Source: Pseudomonadota bacterium (GTDB taxonomy: Bacteria > Bdellovibrionota_B > Oligoflexia > Oligoflexales > CAIYRB01). Taken from it: DNA of 64,000 bases. Position numbers and translations under genes: made by a program. Positions 47,015-55,858 of the stretch are shown here, one piece after another. The stretch is taken from positions 54,218-118,217 of the forward strand of contig JAPLFY010000041.1 of NCBI GenBank assembly GCA_026390435.1, read 5' to 3'. The notes under the pieces were generated by a model. The model did no database searches. It had not been told where the DNA came from and was given only the letters and a program-made list of their open reading frames with translations. Each line of letters begins with the position of its first letter. The first letter of the stretch is position 1.

Positions 47015-47800
47015 GTGCAAATCAACCGAACTAGCGCTGACATCGGTGGCGGCGTAAAAATTCGTTACTCAGTTAGGGGACACGGCTCTCCACTAGTTTG
47101 CATTACAGGAATAAACTCTACTATGGATTTGTGGAGTGAGACTTTCCTCACAAATCTAGCACAGCACTTCCGCGTCATTACCTTCGATAACCGGGGCATC
47201 GGCGGCAGCAGTGGACCCCGCCCGGTCAGCATGACGAGCTTTGCCGCCGACACAGCTGCCTTAATCGAACACCTCGGACTAGAAAAGGTCCACATTCTTG
47301 GCATCTCTATGGGCGGCATGATTGCCCAGCAACTAACCGTCAACCATCCCACGCGCGTGGACCGCCTCGTCTTAGGAGCCACATCTTGTGCCGCTAAATT
47401 CATCCGGCCGCGCCTTGGTGTGTTAGCTGGAACTTTTTTCTACATAGCGCCCCAAATAGCCATTCGGGCTTTAGTATCCCCCGAGTACCTTGAAAATCGG
47501 CCCGACAGAGTCCGCGAGATGGTCGACAACATCAAGCTAGCCTCAGGGGGCTTTAAGGTATTTTTAGACCAGCTAAACGCGATACTTCATTTCGATCTAG
47601 CTGCGGCTATAGAGGTAATAAATTGCCCTACCCTAATCATCACGGGCACTAGTGATAAGCTGATCAACTACGAAAATTCCACATTACTCGCCCAAAAAAT
47701 TAGAGGTGCAGAGCTGATTCAATTTAAAGGCGTCGGCCATATGTTCCCGCGTGAGCGAGCAGTGGAAACAGTAGCAGCGATGAAAGCCTTTCTAGGCTAA
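47015..47800 (+). CDS. Alpha/beta-fold hydrolase
   Basis: 261 residues from GTG 47015, with GGAG upstream. The fold is standard: NRGIGGSSGP loop, nucleophile elbow GISMGG (Ser 98), acid Asp in GTSDKLI (about 211-217) and His in GVGHMF (about 240). The dipeptide after the first strand (TGINS) forms the oxyanion hole. No signal peptide, so cytoplasmic. It resembles 3-oxoadipate enol-lactonase-type hydrolases but no catabolic partner is near, so substrate is unknown. Confidence 0.88.
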   Translation: MQINRTSADIGGGVKIRYSVRGHGSPLVCITGINSTMDLWSETFLTNLAQHFRVITFDNRGIGGSSGPRPVSMTSFAADTAALIEHLGLEKVHILGISMGGMIAQQLTVNHPTRVDRLVLGATSCAAKFIRPRLGVLAGTFFYIAPQIAIRALVSPEYLENRPDRVREMVDNIKLASGGFKVFLDQLNAILHFDLAAAIEVINCPTLIITGTSDKLINYENSTLLAQKIRGAELIQFKGVGHMFPRERAVETVAAMKAFLG

Positions 47801-47822
47801 AGCCGCTACTTATCAGGTTTAT

Positions 47823-48839
47823 TTAGTGCGTGACGCGCGGCGGCAGTGGGCTGCGCTCTGTGGGACTGAGGGGCTGAGGTAGCTCGAAGCTAACCAAAGC
47901 ACCTGGCTCTAGCCTCATGAAAGCCTCATAAAACGCGAACGGACCACGCCCCACCGCAGCTACGAGGCCGCTAAGACCAAGCTCACGCTCTAGGCGACAA
48001 GCCATGTGCGCGCCGGTGAGGGCAAAAATCCGCTGGTTTGCATTAGCCCGCAGCAGATCCTGCCAAATCTCGCGGGGCACTCCTTCCGGGCGCAACATTG
48101 CGCGCATCTCCATAAAATGGGGGCTGACCTCGCTCCGACGCTGCCACGCCATCCTGTCAACGCCATCCTCGGTTAATCGACTCCCGTGCGCCGATACATA
48201 AGTTGCCATACCGTCACGCCACACAGCCGTGAGCAAATGCTTATTCAAGTCCTGAACCGAGTGGACTGATTCTGTCTCCACTGCGGCGACGTTAAGGCCA
48301 AGCGGCGACAACTCAGTATCTGCCCAGTTAATGAGTCCGGACATATAAAGCTCGGTGATCAAGCGCGTCCACGCCACGTATGGAGACTGGGCAGGAGTAT
48401 CGAGCGAAAATCCGAGCACAGGAGCATGCGACTTGTAGGGCCCCACAGCTCCCGCAATGAGCTCAATAACGCGCGGTAGCTCCGCGTCTTGCGGTAGGTA
48501 GGAAACGATCAGGGGGTAGCCCCAACCCACCAACTCTGAGTACCGCGCCAGCAACGCCATCGCCAAAGGCGGCACCGGCGGCAAAGTTGCCAATTCAGCA
48601 CCGAGATGCGGCTCGACCACATGTTTGTAAATCGATCGACCATCGCGGACAGCTACATATCGCATCTGGGGAGCTACGGTACGGCCACCGTCGAGCTCAA
48701 CTTCGGCAGGCCCCACGCCAACCATACCAGCCCCTTGAAGGGGAGGCGATGCTAGGCCCCGTGGTCTCGCAGTCTGACACGACCAGCCCCCGAAGAGGCA
48801 CCAGACGATCAGTAAAATTCTCCAAGATTTCAGGGACAT
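47823..48839 (-). CDS. Lipoprotein of unknown function, possible degenerate zinc-peptidase fold
   Basis: 338 residues. Leader ends FGGWSC (Cys 21). The body is helical, and the segment LLTAVWRDGMATYVSAHGS (about 207-225) resembles the glu-zincin pattern EGLASYVS found after HExxH in DUF2268/DUF5700-type proteins. No HExxH is present; the nearest candidate reads VETESVHSV. A non-catalytic relative is one reading. It is divergent from fabG and convergent with the hydrolase gene. Confidence 0.6.
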   Translation of the reverse strand: MSLKSWRILLIVWCLFGGWSCQTARPRGLASPPLQGAGMVGVGPAEVELDGGRTVAPQMRYVAVRDGRSIYKHVVEPHLGAELATLPPVPPLAMALLARYSELVGWGYPLIVSYLPQDAELPRVIELIAGAVGPYKSHAPVLGFSLDTPAQSPYVAWTRLITELYMSGLINWADTELSPLGLNVAAVETESVHSVQDLNKHLLTAVWRDGMATYVSAHGSRLTEDGVDRMAWQRRSEVSPHFMEMRAMLRPEGVPREIWQDLLRANANQRIFALTGAHMACRLERELGLSGLVAAVGRGPFAFYEAFMRLEPGALVSFELPQPLSPTERSPLPPRVTH

Positions 48840-48963
48840 TTAGGGGTGACTCTGCCTCATACACGACTTTCTTGAGATTGTGCAGCTGCCACTTTAGTGC
48901 TAACTTCTGCGGCACTGATCGTCAAACAAAACAAAACATCAGTCGCAAATAGCGAGGCTGCAG

Positions 48964-49698
48964 GTGAGTCAAAAAGTAGCGTTAGTCACTGGAGGATCAA
49001 GAGGTATCGGCGCGGCATGTGCATTAGCACTGGGACGCGCCGGCTACAAGGTCGCAGTTCATTACCGCTCTGGTGAAGAGGGTGCGCGCGCCGTGGTCTC
49101 CGAGCTACCGAGCGGCCAAGCCGTGACCTTCAAAGCTGACCTCAGTGACCCTGCCGCGTGTCAGGACCTGGTGAAGGCTGTTAAAGAACAACTCGGCTCT
49201 CTCGATGTTCTGGTTAATAACGCCGGCGTCGCTATCGATCAGATTCTTGCTTTTGCAAAACCTGATGACTTCGACACCCTCATCGCGACGAATTTGCGTC
49301 CGGTATTTTTGCTATCCAAGCACGCTGCAAAAGTGATGATCCGGCAACGAAGTGGCCGCATCATCAATCTGTCCTCAGTCGTCGGCCACACCGGCAATGC
49401 TGGGCAAAGCCTTTATGCTGCTACCAAAGCAGCGATCACAGGTTTTACTCAAAGCATCGCCCAAGAGCTCGCGGCAGCTGGCATTCTTTGCAACTGCGTG
49501 GCACCCGGCTTTATTGCCACCGACATGACCAAGGACCTTAAAGAAGAGGTCAAGCAGTCGATCCTGGCGCGCGTCCCGCTCAAACGTTTGGGCACTCCAG
49601 AGGACATCGCCAATGCGGTCGAATTCCTCGCGTCAGATCGGGCCAACTACATCACTGGCACTACGATTCATGTGAATGGTGGCATGTATACCACCTAG
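48964..49698 (+). CDS. fabG: 3-oxoacyl-ACP reductase, short-chain dehydrogenase
   Basis: 244 residues from GTG 48964, with GAGG six bases upstream. Cofactor motif TGGSRGIG (about 9-16), NNAG (about 85), catalytic Ser in NLSSVVG and Tyr/Lys in YAATK. The C-terminal ASDRANYITGTTIHVNGGM is typical of FabG. It reduces 3-oxoacyl-ACP with NADPH in fatty-acid elongation. A FabH-like gene follows after 66 bases, so a lipid-synthesis pair is likely, though paralogues elsewhere may do the housekeeping job. Confidence 0.92.
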   Translation: MSQKVALVTGGSRGIGAACALALGRAGYKVAVHYRSGEEGARAVVSELPSGQAVTFKADLSDPAACQDLVKAVKEQLGSLDVLVNNAGVAIDQILAFAKPDDFDTLIATNLRPVFLLSKHAAKVMIRQRSGRIINLSSVVGHTGNAGQSLYAATKAAITGFTQSIAQELAAAGILCNCVAPGFIATDMTKDLKEEVKQSILARVPLKRLGTPEDIANAVEFLASDRANYITGTTIHVNGGMYTT

Positions 49699-49749
49699 AC
49701 TCTAGGATTCGAACAGCTTAGCACTGGCTCCGCGAATAGCATTAGAGTC
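49698..49749. promoter_or_regulatory. Two-part hairpin between fabG and the fabH-like gene
   Basis: GACTCTA (49698-49704) pairs with TAGAGTC (49743-49749), and inside it ATTCG (49707-49711) pairs with CGAAT (49733-49737), leaving a 21-base loop. It begins at the fabG stop codon and ends just before the next gene's GGTGGAGAG ribosome-binding site. It could stabilise or attenuate the bicistronic mRNA. Confidence 0.4.
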
Positions 49750-49764
49750 CGGTGGAGAGACTTT

Positions 49765-50787
49765 ATGACCTCTAATCATGTAAACAATGCGCCAGTCATC
49801 ACAGGCATGGGGCATTTCTTTCCGTCCACTGTGTTAACCAATAGTTTTTTTGAAGAGCTCGACATCGGTACTTCTGCCGAATGGATTACGGAGCGCGTCG
49901 GCATCCACGAAAGGCGCACCGTACTCGCTGCTGACGATGTCCGACTCCTGCGTCGCGGCGAGATCACACTGGAAGACTTGCGCCAGCAGGGCAGAATTAT
50001 GTCCGTAGGCGAGATGTGCCAAGAGCCTTGGGACATGGCTCGTCAACGCGCAGGCGTTGCATTTAAGGACCCCCATGTGGCCATAGCCGGACTCTCCGTC
50101 CCAGACTGGGATATCCCGGCCAATGCCTGTTCCATTGCGGCCAAGCTCGGCCTAGAATGTACGGCATTTGACGTTAACTCGGCTTGCAGCAGCTTTATTG
50201 TCGATCTACACGTGGCACGGGCACTTTTGACCAGCGGTCAAGCTGCTGAGGCGGCGATCTTCAACGCAGAGCGTTATTCGCTGCGCCTGAATTTCAGTGA
50301 TCGCTCCAGCTGCGTCTTATTTGGTGACGCTGCAGCCGCTACCTTACTGAGTACCGCCTCAGGTGCCCGCGGACTTGCGGTTTTAGACACGATAGTCACA
50401 TCGTCACCTGCTGGTTACCTACACGTCCGCATACCGGATGGCGGCCAGTTTGACCAAAATGGTGCTGCTGTGCAAAAATTTGCCGTGACCAAGACCGTCG
50501 CAATTACGCGCGAAATCCTCGCCCGCAACCAACTCGCCACAGCTGATATCAATTATTTTGTCGCGCATCAGGCCAATTACCGAATGCTCATGTCGGCCTG
50601 CGATAAGCTTGGCTTCAGCCCCGAGCAGCACCTCTACAATGTGGACCGCTTTGGTAATCAGGGTGGTGCCGGCGCTCCCGCCGTCTTGTCTCTAAACTGG
50701 GACAGATTCAAAGTAGGCGACAAGATCGTAGTGGCAGTAGTTGGCTCTGGTTTGACCTGGGCAGCAGCCTTACTGCAGGTAGTTTGA
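49765..50787 (+). CDS. FabH-like 3-oxoacyl-ACP synthase III
   Basis: 340 residues. Thiolase-fold condensing enzyme with the KAS III triad: Cys 141 in VNSACSS, His 268 in AHQAN and Asn 298 in GNQGGAG. ITERVGIHERR (about 41-51) is the KAS III hallmark. A ~25-residue insertion after it (LLRRGEITLEDLRQQG) is not in typical FabH. It condenses an acyl-CoA with malonyl-ACP, possibly for a specialised acyl product together with the adjacent FabG. Confidence 0.85.
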   Translation: MTSNHVNNAPVITGMGHFFPSTVLTNSFFEELDIGTSAEWITERVGIHERRTVLAADDVRLLRRGEITLEDLRQQGRIMSVGEMCQEPWDMARQRAGVAFKDPHVAIAGLSVPDWDIPANACSIAAKLGLECTAFDVNSACSSFIVDLHVARALLTSGQAAEAAIFNAERYSLRLNFSDRSSCVLFGDAAAATLLSTASGARGLAVLDTIVTSSPAGYLHVRIPDGGQFDQNGAAVQKFAVTKTVAITREILARNQLATADINYFVAHQANYRMLMSACDKLGFSPEQHLYNVDRFGNQGGAGAPAVLSLNWDRFKVGDKIVVAVVGSGLTWAAALLQVV

Positions 50788-50828
50788 TCGCCTATAGGCA
50801 ACTGAGCTTAAGGCACTCTGCTTTTGCT

Positions 50829-51935
50829 TCATTCGGACAGTACGATGTTCACACCCGGATAGTTCGGTGCCTGCTCTGGCTCAGCCTCACCCAGGAAGAG
50901 CCAGCGCAGCAGCGCCTGATAAAATCCGAATAATGGAATCTTCCTAGCTATCTCATCGCGAAGTAGCTCGCGCCGCGCCTTGAAGCCGGCATGGCTCTCT
51001 TTAGTCAGATACTCTTGCTCATTGAAATAATTACGCAAGGGCTGAATCTGAATCTCGAATGTTCTACCACCCCAGCGCACGACCGACTTCATCGCCGCCC
51101 AGCCGCTATTCTTGCGGCCATCTTGGGTCAGATAATTTTTGGTTTCCAAATGCTCTAATTTTGCCCGCTCAGCACCTGGTTCAAGGCCGAGGGCAGACAG
51201 CATATCGTCATCCCAAGTCGAATCCAGCAGCGCCCGATACATCGGCATAACATCGGCTGTCGCACCAACGACAATCTTAAGGCCGAATACATCCTTAACA
51301 AACTGGCTCAAATGGCTCATCTGCTTATCACGCCGAACCATGCCGTCCAGGTCAAAAATTTCGTCGACGACTTTGTTCCAGATCTCTTCTTCCGCCTTAA
51401 TCCGACTAATGATCTTTTGAATCCGTAGGCTATTCGGTTCCGTCGGCTGATACTCGACAAAATTTGCGACTAGGGATGCCGGACTCCAAACATCTTTGTC
51501 GATAAAACGCAGCTTCGCCAGCTGACGAGTGCCTAGATCCAAGTCAGAGGTTGAATAGAGATCTTTTGGCGAAAGACCCTGTGACAGCACGAACCGCTCT
51601 TTGGTTGCGTCGATTTCACCTACAACCACGCTACTCAGCTGATAGTTGCTAAGATGCTTTAAACACACGAGCTCACTGAGCTTATGCAAATCCTGCTCGC
51701 CGCGCAAAATCATGGCACTAAATGCGCGACGCACCTCATGCAACTTTTGCCGGGAAAAAACGATGTCGTGTTGATCCTCAGGTCGAGCCCTAAGATGCGC
51801 AAGGATCTTCGTCAAATAATGCACGAACTCATTCAGCAGGGGCTGCCGCGTCACCATCCACAGTGGTGACAAGACCTGCGTCTCGTTCGGGCGAGCAGAA
51901 ATGGCCGAAAGACTTGAAGATTCCACTGTATCCAT
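50829..51935 (-). CDS. Divergent RelA/SpoT-like nucleotidyltransferase-domain protein in the tol operon
   Basis: 368 residues. Residues ~175-320 parallel the RelA/SpoT synthetase domain: SRIKAEEEIWNKV (177-189) for the RxK-substrate motif, VKDVFGLKIVV (213-223) for the DxxGLRI motif, KNSGWAAMK (275-283) where Rel has the NGYQSLH loop, and EIQIQPL (294-300) for ExQIR, then a late His (315). Key changes are Tyr to Trp, His to Lys and Arg to Gln, so ppGpp synthesis is uncertain. No HD hydrolase domain; the first 170 residues are helical and unrecognised. It starts three bases after the tolB stop and is the last gene of the tol operon. Confidence 0.6.
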   Translation of the reverse strand: MDTVESSSLSAISARPNETQVLSPLWMVTRQPLLNEFVHYLTKILAHLRARPEDQHDIVFSRQKLHEVRRAFSAMILRGEQDLHKLSELVCLKHLSNYQLSSVVVGEIDATKERFVLSQGLSPKDLYSTSDLDLGTRQLAKLRFIDKDVWSPASLVANFVEYQPTEPNSLRIQKIISRIKAEEEIWNKVVDEIFDLDGMVRRDKQMSHLSQFVKDVFGLKIVVGATADVMPMYRALLDSTWDDDMLSALGLEPGAERAKLEHLETKNYLTQDGRKNSGWAAMKSVVRWGGRTFEIQIQPLRNYFNEQEYLTKESHAGFKARRELLRDEIARKIPLFGFYQALLRWLFLGEAEPEQAPNYPGVNIVLSE

Positions 51936-51938
51936 AAC

Positions 51939-53381
51939 CTACTGTTCCTGCGGCGGACCCCAGACCGGAGCTTGCGTCTCGAAAAGTCCTGTGTTCAAAG
52001 GACGCTGATTGCTACCGTCCCTATTCATGACGAAGAGCTGCCGAGTCCCCTTAATATCCCTGGTGCCGACACGACTGGATTCAAAGACAATAAGTTGGCC
52101 GTTAGGCGACCAAGATGGGTGCTCATTATCACCTGACTTCAGCGTCAACCGCTCCAGACCAGTGCCGTCTGGATTCATCAGAAACATGTCGAAGCGATTG
52201 ATGTCGCGGTCAAAGCCAGCAAAAGCAATCTTAGACGAGTCTGGTGACCAGGCTGGCGTCGCATTCCACCATCCTGCATAGGTCAAACGCTTGTCATTGA
52301 GCACCCGCACATCCGTATCACCATCCCATTTTAATTCAGCGCGAAAAATATGGGGGTTGCCGAAACGGCCAGAAACAAAAGCCAGCCACTTACCATCTGG
52401 AGAAAAGGCCGGATCGACATCCAGTCCAGGGCCACGAATGAGCGCTCTAGATCTCTTGCCGTCAGGAGTGGTGGAATAAATGTCTGCATCGCCTTCAATA
52501 GAGCCAGTGAATGCCACCAGCTTATTATTTGCAGACCAAAATCCACCACTGTTAAGACCTTTACGGCCGGACAACTTACGCTTTTTACCTGTAGCAATCT
52601 CGTAGATGAATAAATCCGGATTACCGTCTTCAAAGGACGTAAACGTAACAAAGCGGCCATCGCGACTAAATGCCGGCGAAATGTGAGGAGCCTGAGCCGA
52701 CGTGATCGGCTCTGCGTTAGAGCCGTCGAAATCTGCCAGATAAACTTGTTTATAGGACGACCTGACCGCTTTACCAACGAAGAGCAAGCGGGAGGAAAAA
52801 ATCCCTGGCTTACCGGTATACGCTGCCAAAACTCGGTCGGCATAGCGCGCCATGACCTTTTTGACTTGGACAGCAGTAACCTTGGAATACTTCTTACCAA
52901 CCATGAGTTTACGCATCGTGATATCGACGGTACGCAGCGTAATCACAAAATCGCGGCCATCGCGAGCGACGTCGCCAACGGTCAGCGATTCAATACCGTT
53001 CGCTTTCCATGCATTCAGATCGATGCCATCCAGGCCTTGCGATAGCCCTAACGATCCAGACTGGGTCTTGAGACTCTTCTTAATAATTTCCTGGTAACCA
53101 GCGCTGGCCATCACGTTAAACAGGCCAGAAAAATCGAGCAGCCGACTTAATTCGGCAGACGCTTCGTTAGCAATTTTTGCTAGTTCTGGATCAGCAGCGC
53201 CACTTAGGGCCGGGACTGCAGCAACTAAGCGCCGAAAACTGGGATTGTCTATATTCACCGTGAATACAGGCACACCTGCCTGCGCCACCGCCCCACCTGC
53301 GACAGTCAATACCGCCAAGATGGTTAGGGAAAGGCTAAAAAAACGACTCCGGCTTCGCAACCAATTGCTAACTCTAATCAT
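51939..53381 (-). CDS. tolB: Tol-Pal system protein TolB
   Basis: 480 residues with a signal peptide (cut near AVAQA, about 35). The N-terminal alpha/beta domain (about 38-190) includes SAELSRLLDFSGLF, typical of TolB. A six-bladed propeller follows with repeated blocks such as APHISPAFSRDGRFVTFTS, DPAFSPDGKWLAFVS and HPSWSPNGQLIVFES. TolB links the inner-membrane TolQRA complex to Pal and peptidoglycan during division. It follows tolA after 17 bases. No pal gene comes next; a Rel-like gene does. Confidence 0.92.
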   Translation of the reverse strand: MIRVSNWLRSRSRFFSLSLTILAVLTVAGGAVAQAGVPVFTVNIDNPSFRRLVAAVPALSGAADPELAKIANEASAELSRLLDFSGLFNVMASAGYQEIIKKSLKTQSGSLGLSQGLDGIDLNAWKANGIESLTVGDVARDGRDFVITLRTVDITMRKLMVGKKYSKVTAVQVKKVMARYADRVLAAYTGKPGIFSSRLLFVGKAVRSSYKQVYLADFDGSNAEPITSAQAPHISPAFSRDGRFVTFTSFEDGNPDLFIYEIATGKKRKLSGRKGLNSGGFWSANNKLVAFTGSIEGDADIYSTTPDGKRSRALIRGPGLDVDPAFSPDGKWLAFVSGRFGNPHIFRAELKWDGDTDVRVLNDKRLTYAGWWNATPAWSPDSSKIAFAGFDRDINRFDMFLMNPDGTGLERLTLKSGDNEHPSWSPNGQLIVFESSRVGTRDIKGTRQLFVMNRDGSNQRPLNTGLFETQAPVWGPPQEQ

Positions 53382-53398
53382 GATTTGTACGTGCCTCC

Positions 53399-54322
53399 CT
53401 AAGCACCCTTGGGCGAGAATGCCACAGCAATCGGTTGGCCGACAAACTCAGTTGGCGGCCGCGGCAGCGGGACCGATGCACGGACTGCTCGCACTGTATC
53501 GTCATCATAGGCCTGGTTACCAGAAGGTTCTTGCACCCGTAGATCTGTCAGATCACCATTTTCGGCCACAGCTATGACCAGCACTACAGACAGGGCCGTA
53601 CCTTTAATACCTAAAGCCTCAGGTACAGCATAATTGCGCCGGATCGCCTGAGTTAATCTCGAACGGTAAGCATTCATTTTACCCTTAGCGAATGCCGATC
53701 CTGCGGTAGGTCCGTCCTTGCGCAACGCTTCACCAAGTCGGGCAAGCGCATCTTTTTCTGGAGCCTGCATGGTTTTGGCTGTCTTTTGCTCGGCTCTGAG
53801 CCGCTCTAAGGCAGCCCGTTTCAATATCTCGGCGGCGGCTAATTGATTATCCGTCTTGTTTTCGGTCTTTACTTGGACCTCGGGTGCCTTCTCTTCCGGC
53901 TTTGCCACCTTCGCCTCAGCAGGTTTTGGCGCCGGCGTCACAGCCTTAACCTCTGGCACTAGGTCCTCAGGCTTTGGCTCTTCCTTGACGGAAAACTTTT
54001 GCGGCAGCTGGGGCAGCATTTGCACCGGAACTTTTGCTTCCGCTTTAATCTCGGCTTGCGGAAGTGCCGCCTTGGTAGGTTGCGGAGCCTCAAAGTCAGA
54101 AACGACCTCGGCATCCATCGACCATTCGTCCATGTTGATCGCTGGAGCCTTGTTTAACATCTGGAAGGAACTGATCACTAAAACCAGAGTGTGCACAACA
54201 ATCGAAAGTCCGACGAACCACCAAAACAAACGGTCCTGGCCGTTAATTTTGCGAAAAACAGCGAAGTTCGGTCGTGATGCCACGAGCTCCGAGTCAATTC
54301 TTGATGTTTTGGCTTGGCTCAA
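53399..54322 (-). CDS. tolA: TolA/TonB-family protein
   Basis: 307 residues from TTG 54322. One transmembrane helix (about 32-52) near the N-terminus, then a long Pro/Lys/Glu/Ala-rich periplasmic stalk (about 75-200), and a C-terminal TonB/TolA domain (about 215-307) with YRSRLTQAIRRNYAVPEAL and ALSVVLVIAVAENGDL. It transmits proton-motive energy from TolQR to the outer membrane. Position between tolR and tolB fixes it as the operon's TolA. The TTG start has only a weak ribosome-binding site but no better start precedes the helix. Confidence 0.88.
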   Translation of the reverse strand: MSQAKTSRIDSELVASRPNFAVFRKINGQDRLFWWFVGLSIVVHTLVLVISSFQMLNKAPAINMDEWSMDAEVVSDFEAPQPTKAALPQAEIKAEAKVPVQMLPQLPQKFSVKEEPKPEDLVPEVKAVTPAPKPAEAKVAKPEEKAPEVQVKTENKTDNQLAAAEILKRAALERLRAEQKTAKTMQAPEKDALARLGEALRKDGPTAGSAFAKGKMNAYRSRLTQAIRRNYAVPEALGIKGTALSVVLVIAVAENGDLTDLRVQEPSGNQAYDDDTVRAVRASVPLPRPPTEFVGQPIAVAFSPKGA

Positions 54323-54334
54323 GCTTGCCGCCGC

Positions 54335-54787
54335 TTAATGATGATGCTTCGCAGTTTGTTGCGCTTGCGAGTTGGTTAGCATGGCTAGTTTCGTCACGCC
54401 CGCTAACCTAGCCGCACTCATAGCACTGACGACACGGCCATAGGCAACACCGGTGTCAGCGCGGATGTAGAGCTCCTTCTTTTGCCGGGACTCATAAATA
54501 GCCTTAAATTTTGGCTCAAGAGCCACATCAGCAATTTGCTGCTTATCCAGATAATAAGCACCCGCCTTATTAATCGTCAGGATGATGCGGTCCTCGTCGA
54601 TGGCAGTACCGCGGGCTTTGCTCATTGGCAAATCCACCTTGATCCCGCCAATGCTAAGCGGTGCCGTCACCATGAAAATGATCAGCAACACCAACATCAC
54701 GTCCACAAGGGGGATAATGTTGATCTCGGCGAGAGCTTCAGCCTCTTCACCGGAACTACTACCCTGTCCTATCTTTCCGAATGCCAT
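54335..54787 (-). CDS. tolR: TolR (ExbD/TolR family)
   Basis: 150 residues. A cytoplasmic N-terminus precedes one membrane helix NIIPLVDVMLVLLIIFMV with the essential proton-path Asp (29). The periplasmic domain has the family's VDLPMSKARG and LYIRADTGVAYGRVVSAM blocks. With TolQ it forms the proton channel that drives TolA. It follows tolQ by 16 bases. Confidence 0.93.
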   Translation of the reverse strand: MAFGKIGQGSSSGEEAEALAEINIIPLVDVMLVLLIIFMVTAPLSIGGIKVDLPMSKARGTAIDEDRIILTINKAGAYYLDKQQIADVALEPKFKAIYESRQKKELYIRADTGVAYGRVVSAMSAARLAGVTKLAMLTNSQAQQTAKHHH

Positions 54788-54803
54788 ACTGCCTCACTTT
54801 AGT

Positions 54804-55748
54804 TCAAATGCGGCTATCAAGCGGCGACTGCGACCCAGCGGTTGGCGGATTATTGATCGCCCGCGGTTTGTCCGATACCAAGTAGCGCTCAACGATATTC
54901 AAAAAGTCGGCGGTGAACCCCTCGATACTGCCAACTAGGTAGCGCACGCGGGCGGCAAACATATTGTAACCGACTACAGCTGGAATGGCGGCCGCAAGAC
55001 CGAAAGCCGTCGACACCAGGGCCTCGGAAATACCCGGTGCCACAGCCGCTAAACTGGCACTACCTGATTTAGCAATGCCCTCAAACGCGCCCATGATCCC
55101 CCAAACCGTCCCGAAAAGACCGATAAAGGGGCAAGCCGACGCGCTGATCGCAAGCAAAGGCATGAATTTTTCTAACCGGCGCCGCTCGAACATCTTGGAC
55201 TTGGCGAGAGCACGATTAATGTTATCAAGTGCAGCGTTGATGGCGATCTCTTGCGACGCGACCTGTCCGAGGAGTTGACTGCCTCGCACCAATTCAGCGT
55301 AGCCGCTTCTAAATACTTCCCGCACTGGACTATAAGGATACTCTGCCAGTCGACTATTGAGGTCATTGAGCGAGCGGGAATCCCAAAAGCTCTTAGTAAA
55401 GCTCTCGCCGCTCTTAGCCAAGCGTTGCAAATAGACGTATTTAGCAACGATGACGGCCCAAGTCACAACTGACATCGAGAGCAGAATTAGTAGACAGAAG
55501 AACACGATAAATCCGCCCTGAAGGGCGCGCCCAAAAATGCTCGTGCTACCTGTATCAGCCTCAGTAACCGCCTGCGCCGCATTGGCTGCCTGTAGGTTAG
55601 GCGCTGGCTCCATGGTTGCGACATTAGGCTCAGTGCCTGCAGCCAGCGCCACCGGCTGAGAGGTCAAAGCGCCAGGAGACGGCACGGCCGCACTCCACAC
55701 CAGCGCACAGAATAACCAAAACAATACTCGGCGAGCGCAATACCGCAT
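54804..55748 (-). CDS. tolQ: TolQ (MotA/TolQ/ExbB family) with N-terminal signal-like extension
   Basis: I use ATG 55748 (GAGGTGG seven bases upstream); GTG 55754 lies too close to that site. The 314-residue protein has a signal-like leader (about 1-37) and a ~40-residue linker before the canonical three membrane helices (about 76-100, 193-215 and 240-270). Family motif LLAISASACPFIGLFGTVWGIM is intact, as is the AVAPGISEALVSTAFGL helix. The extension is long compared with E. coli TolQ (230 residues), but ExbB-like proteins with leaders exist. It is the first gene of the tol operon. Confidence 0.9.
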   Translation of the reverse strand: MRYCARRVLFWLFCALVWSAAVPSPGALTSQPVALAAGTEPNVATMEPAPNLQAANAAQAVTEADTGSTSIFGRALQGGFIVFFCLLILLSMSVVTWAVIVAKYVYLQRLAKSGESFTKSFWDSRSLNDLNSRLAEYPYSPVREVFRSGYAELVRGSQLLGQVASQEIAINAALDNINRALAKSKMFERRRLEKFMPLLAISASACPFIGLFGTVWGIMGAFEGIAKSGSASLAAVAPGISEALVSTAFGLAAAIPAVVGYNMFAARVRYLVGSIEGFTADFLNIVERYLVSDKPRAINNPPTAGSQSPLDSRI

Positions 55749-55858
55749 GGCCACACCACCTCTTGATAGATGAATCCGCTTAACTGCAACTATAACCGAA
55801 AAAAACCGGCAGTAACAGTGACTAACAGCAGAGACCGAGAGGGCGTGCTGGCTAGGAG

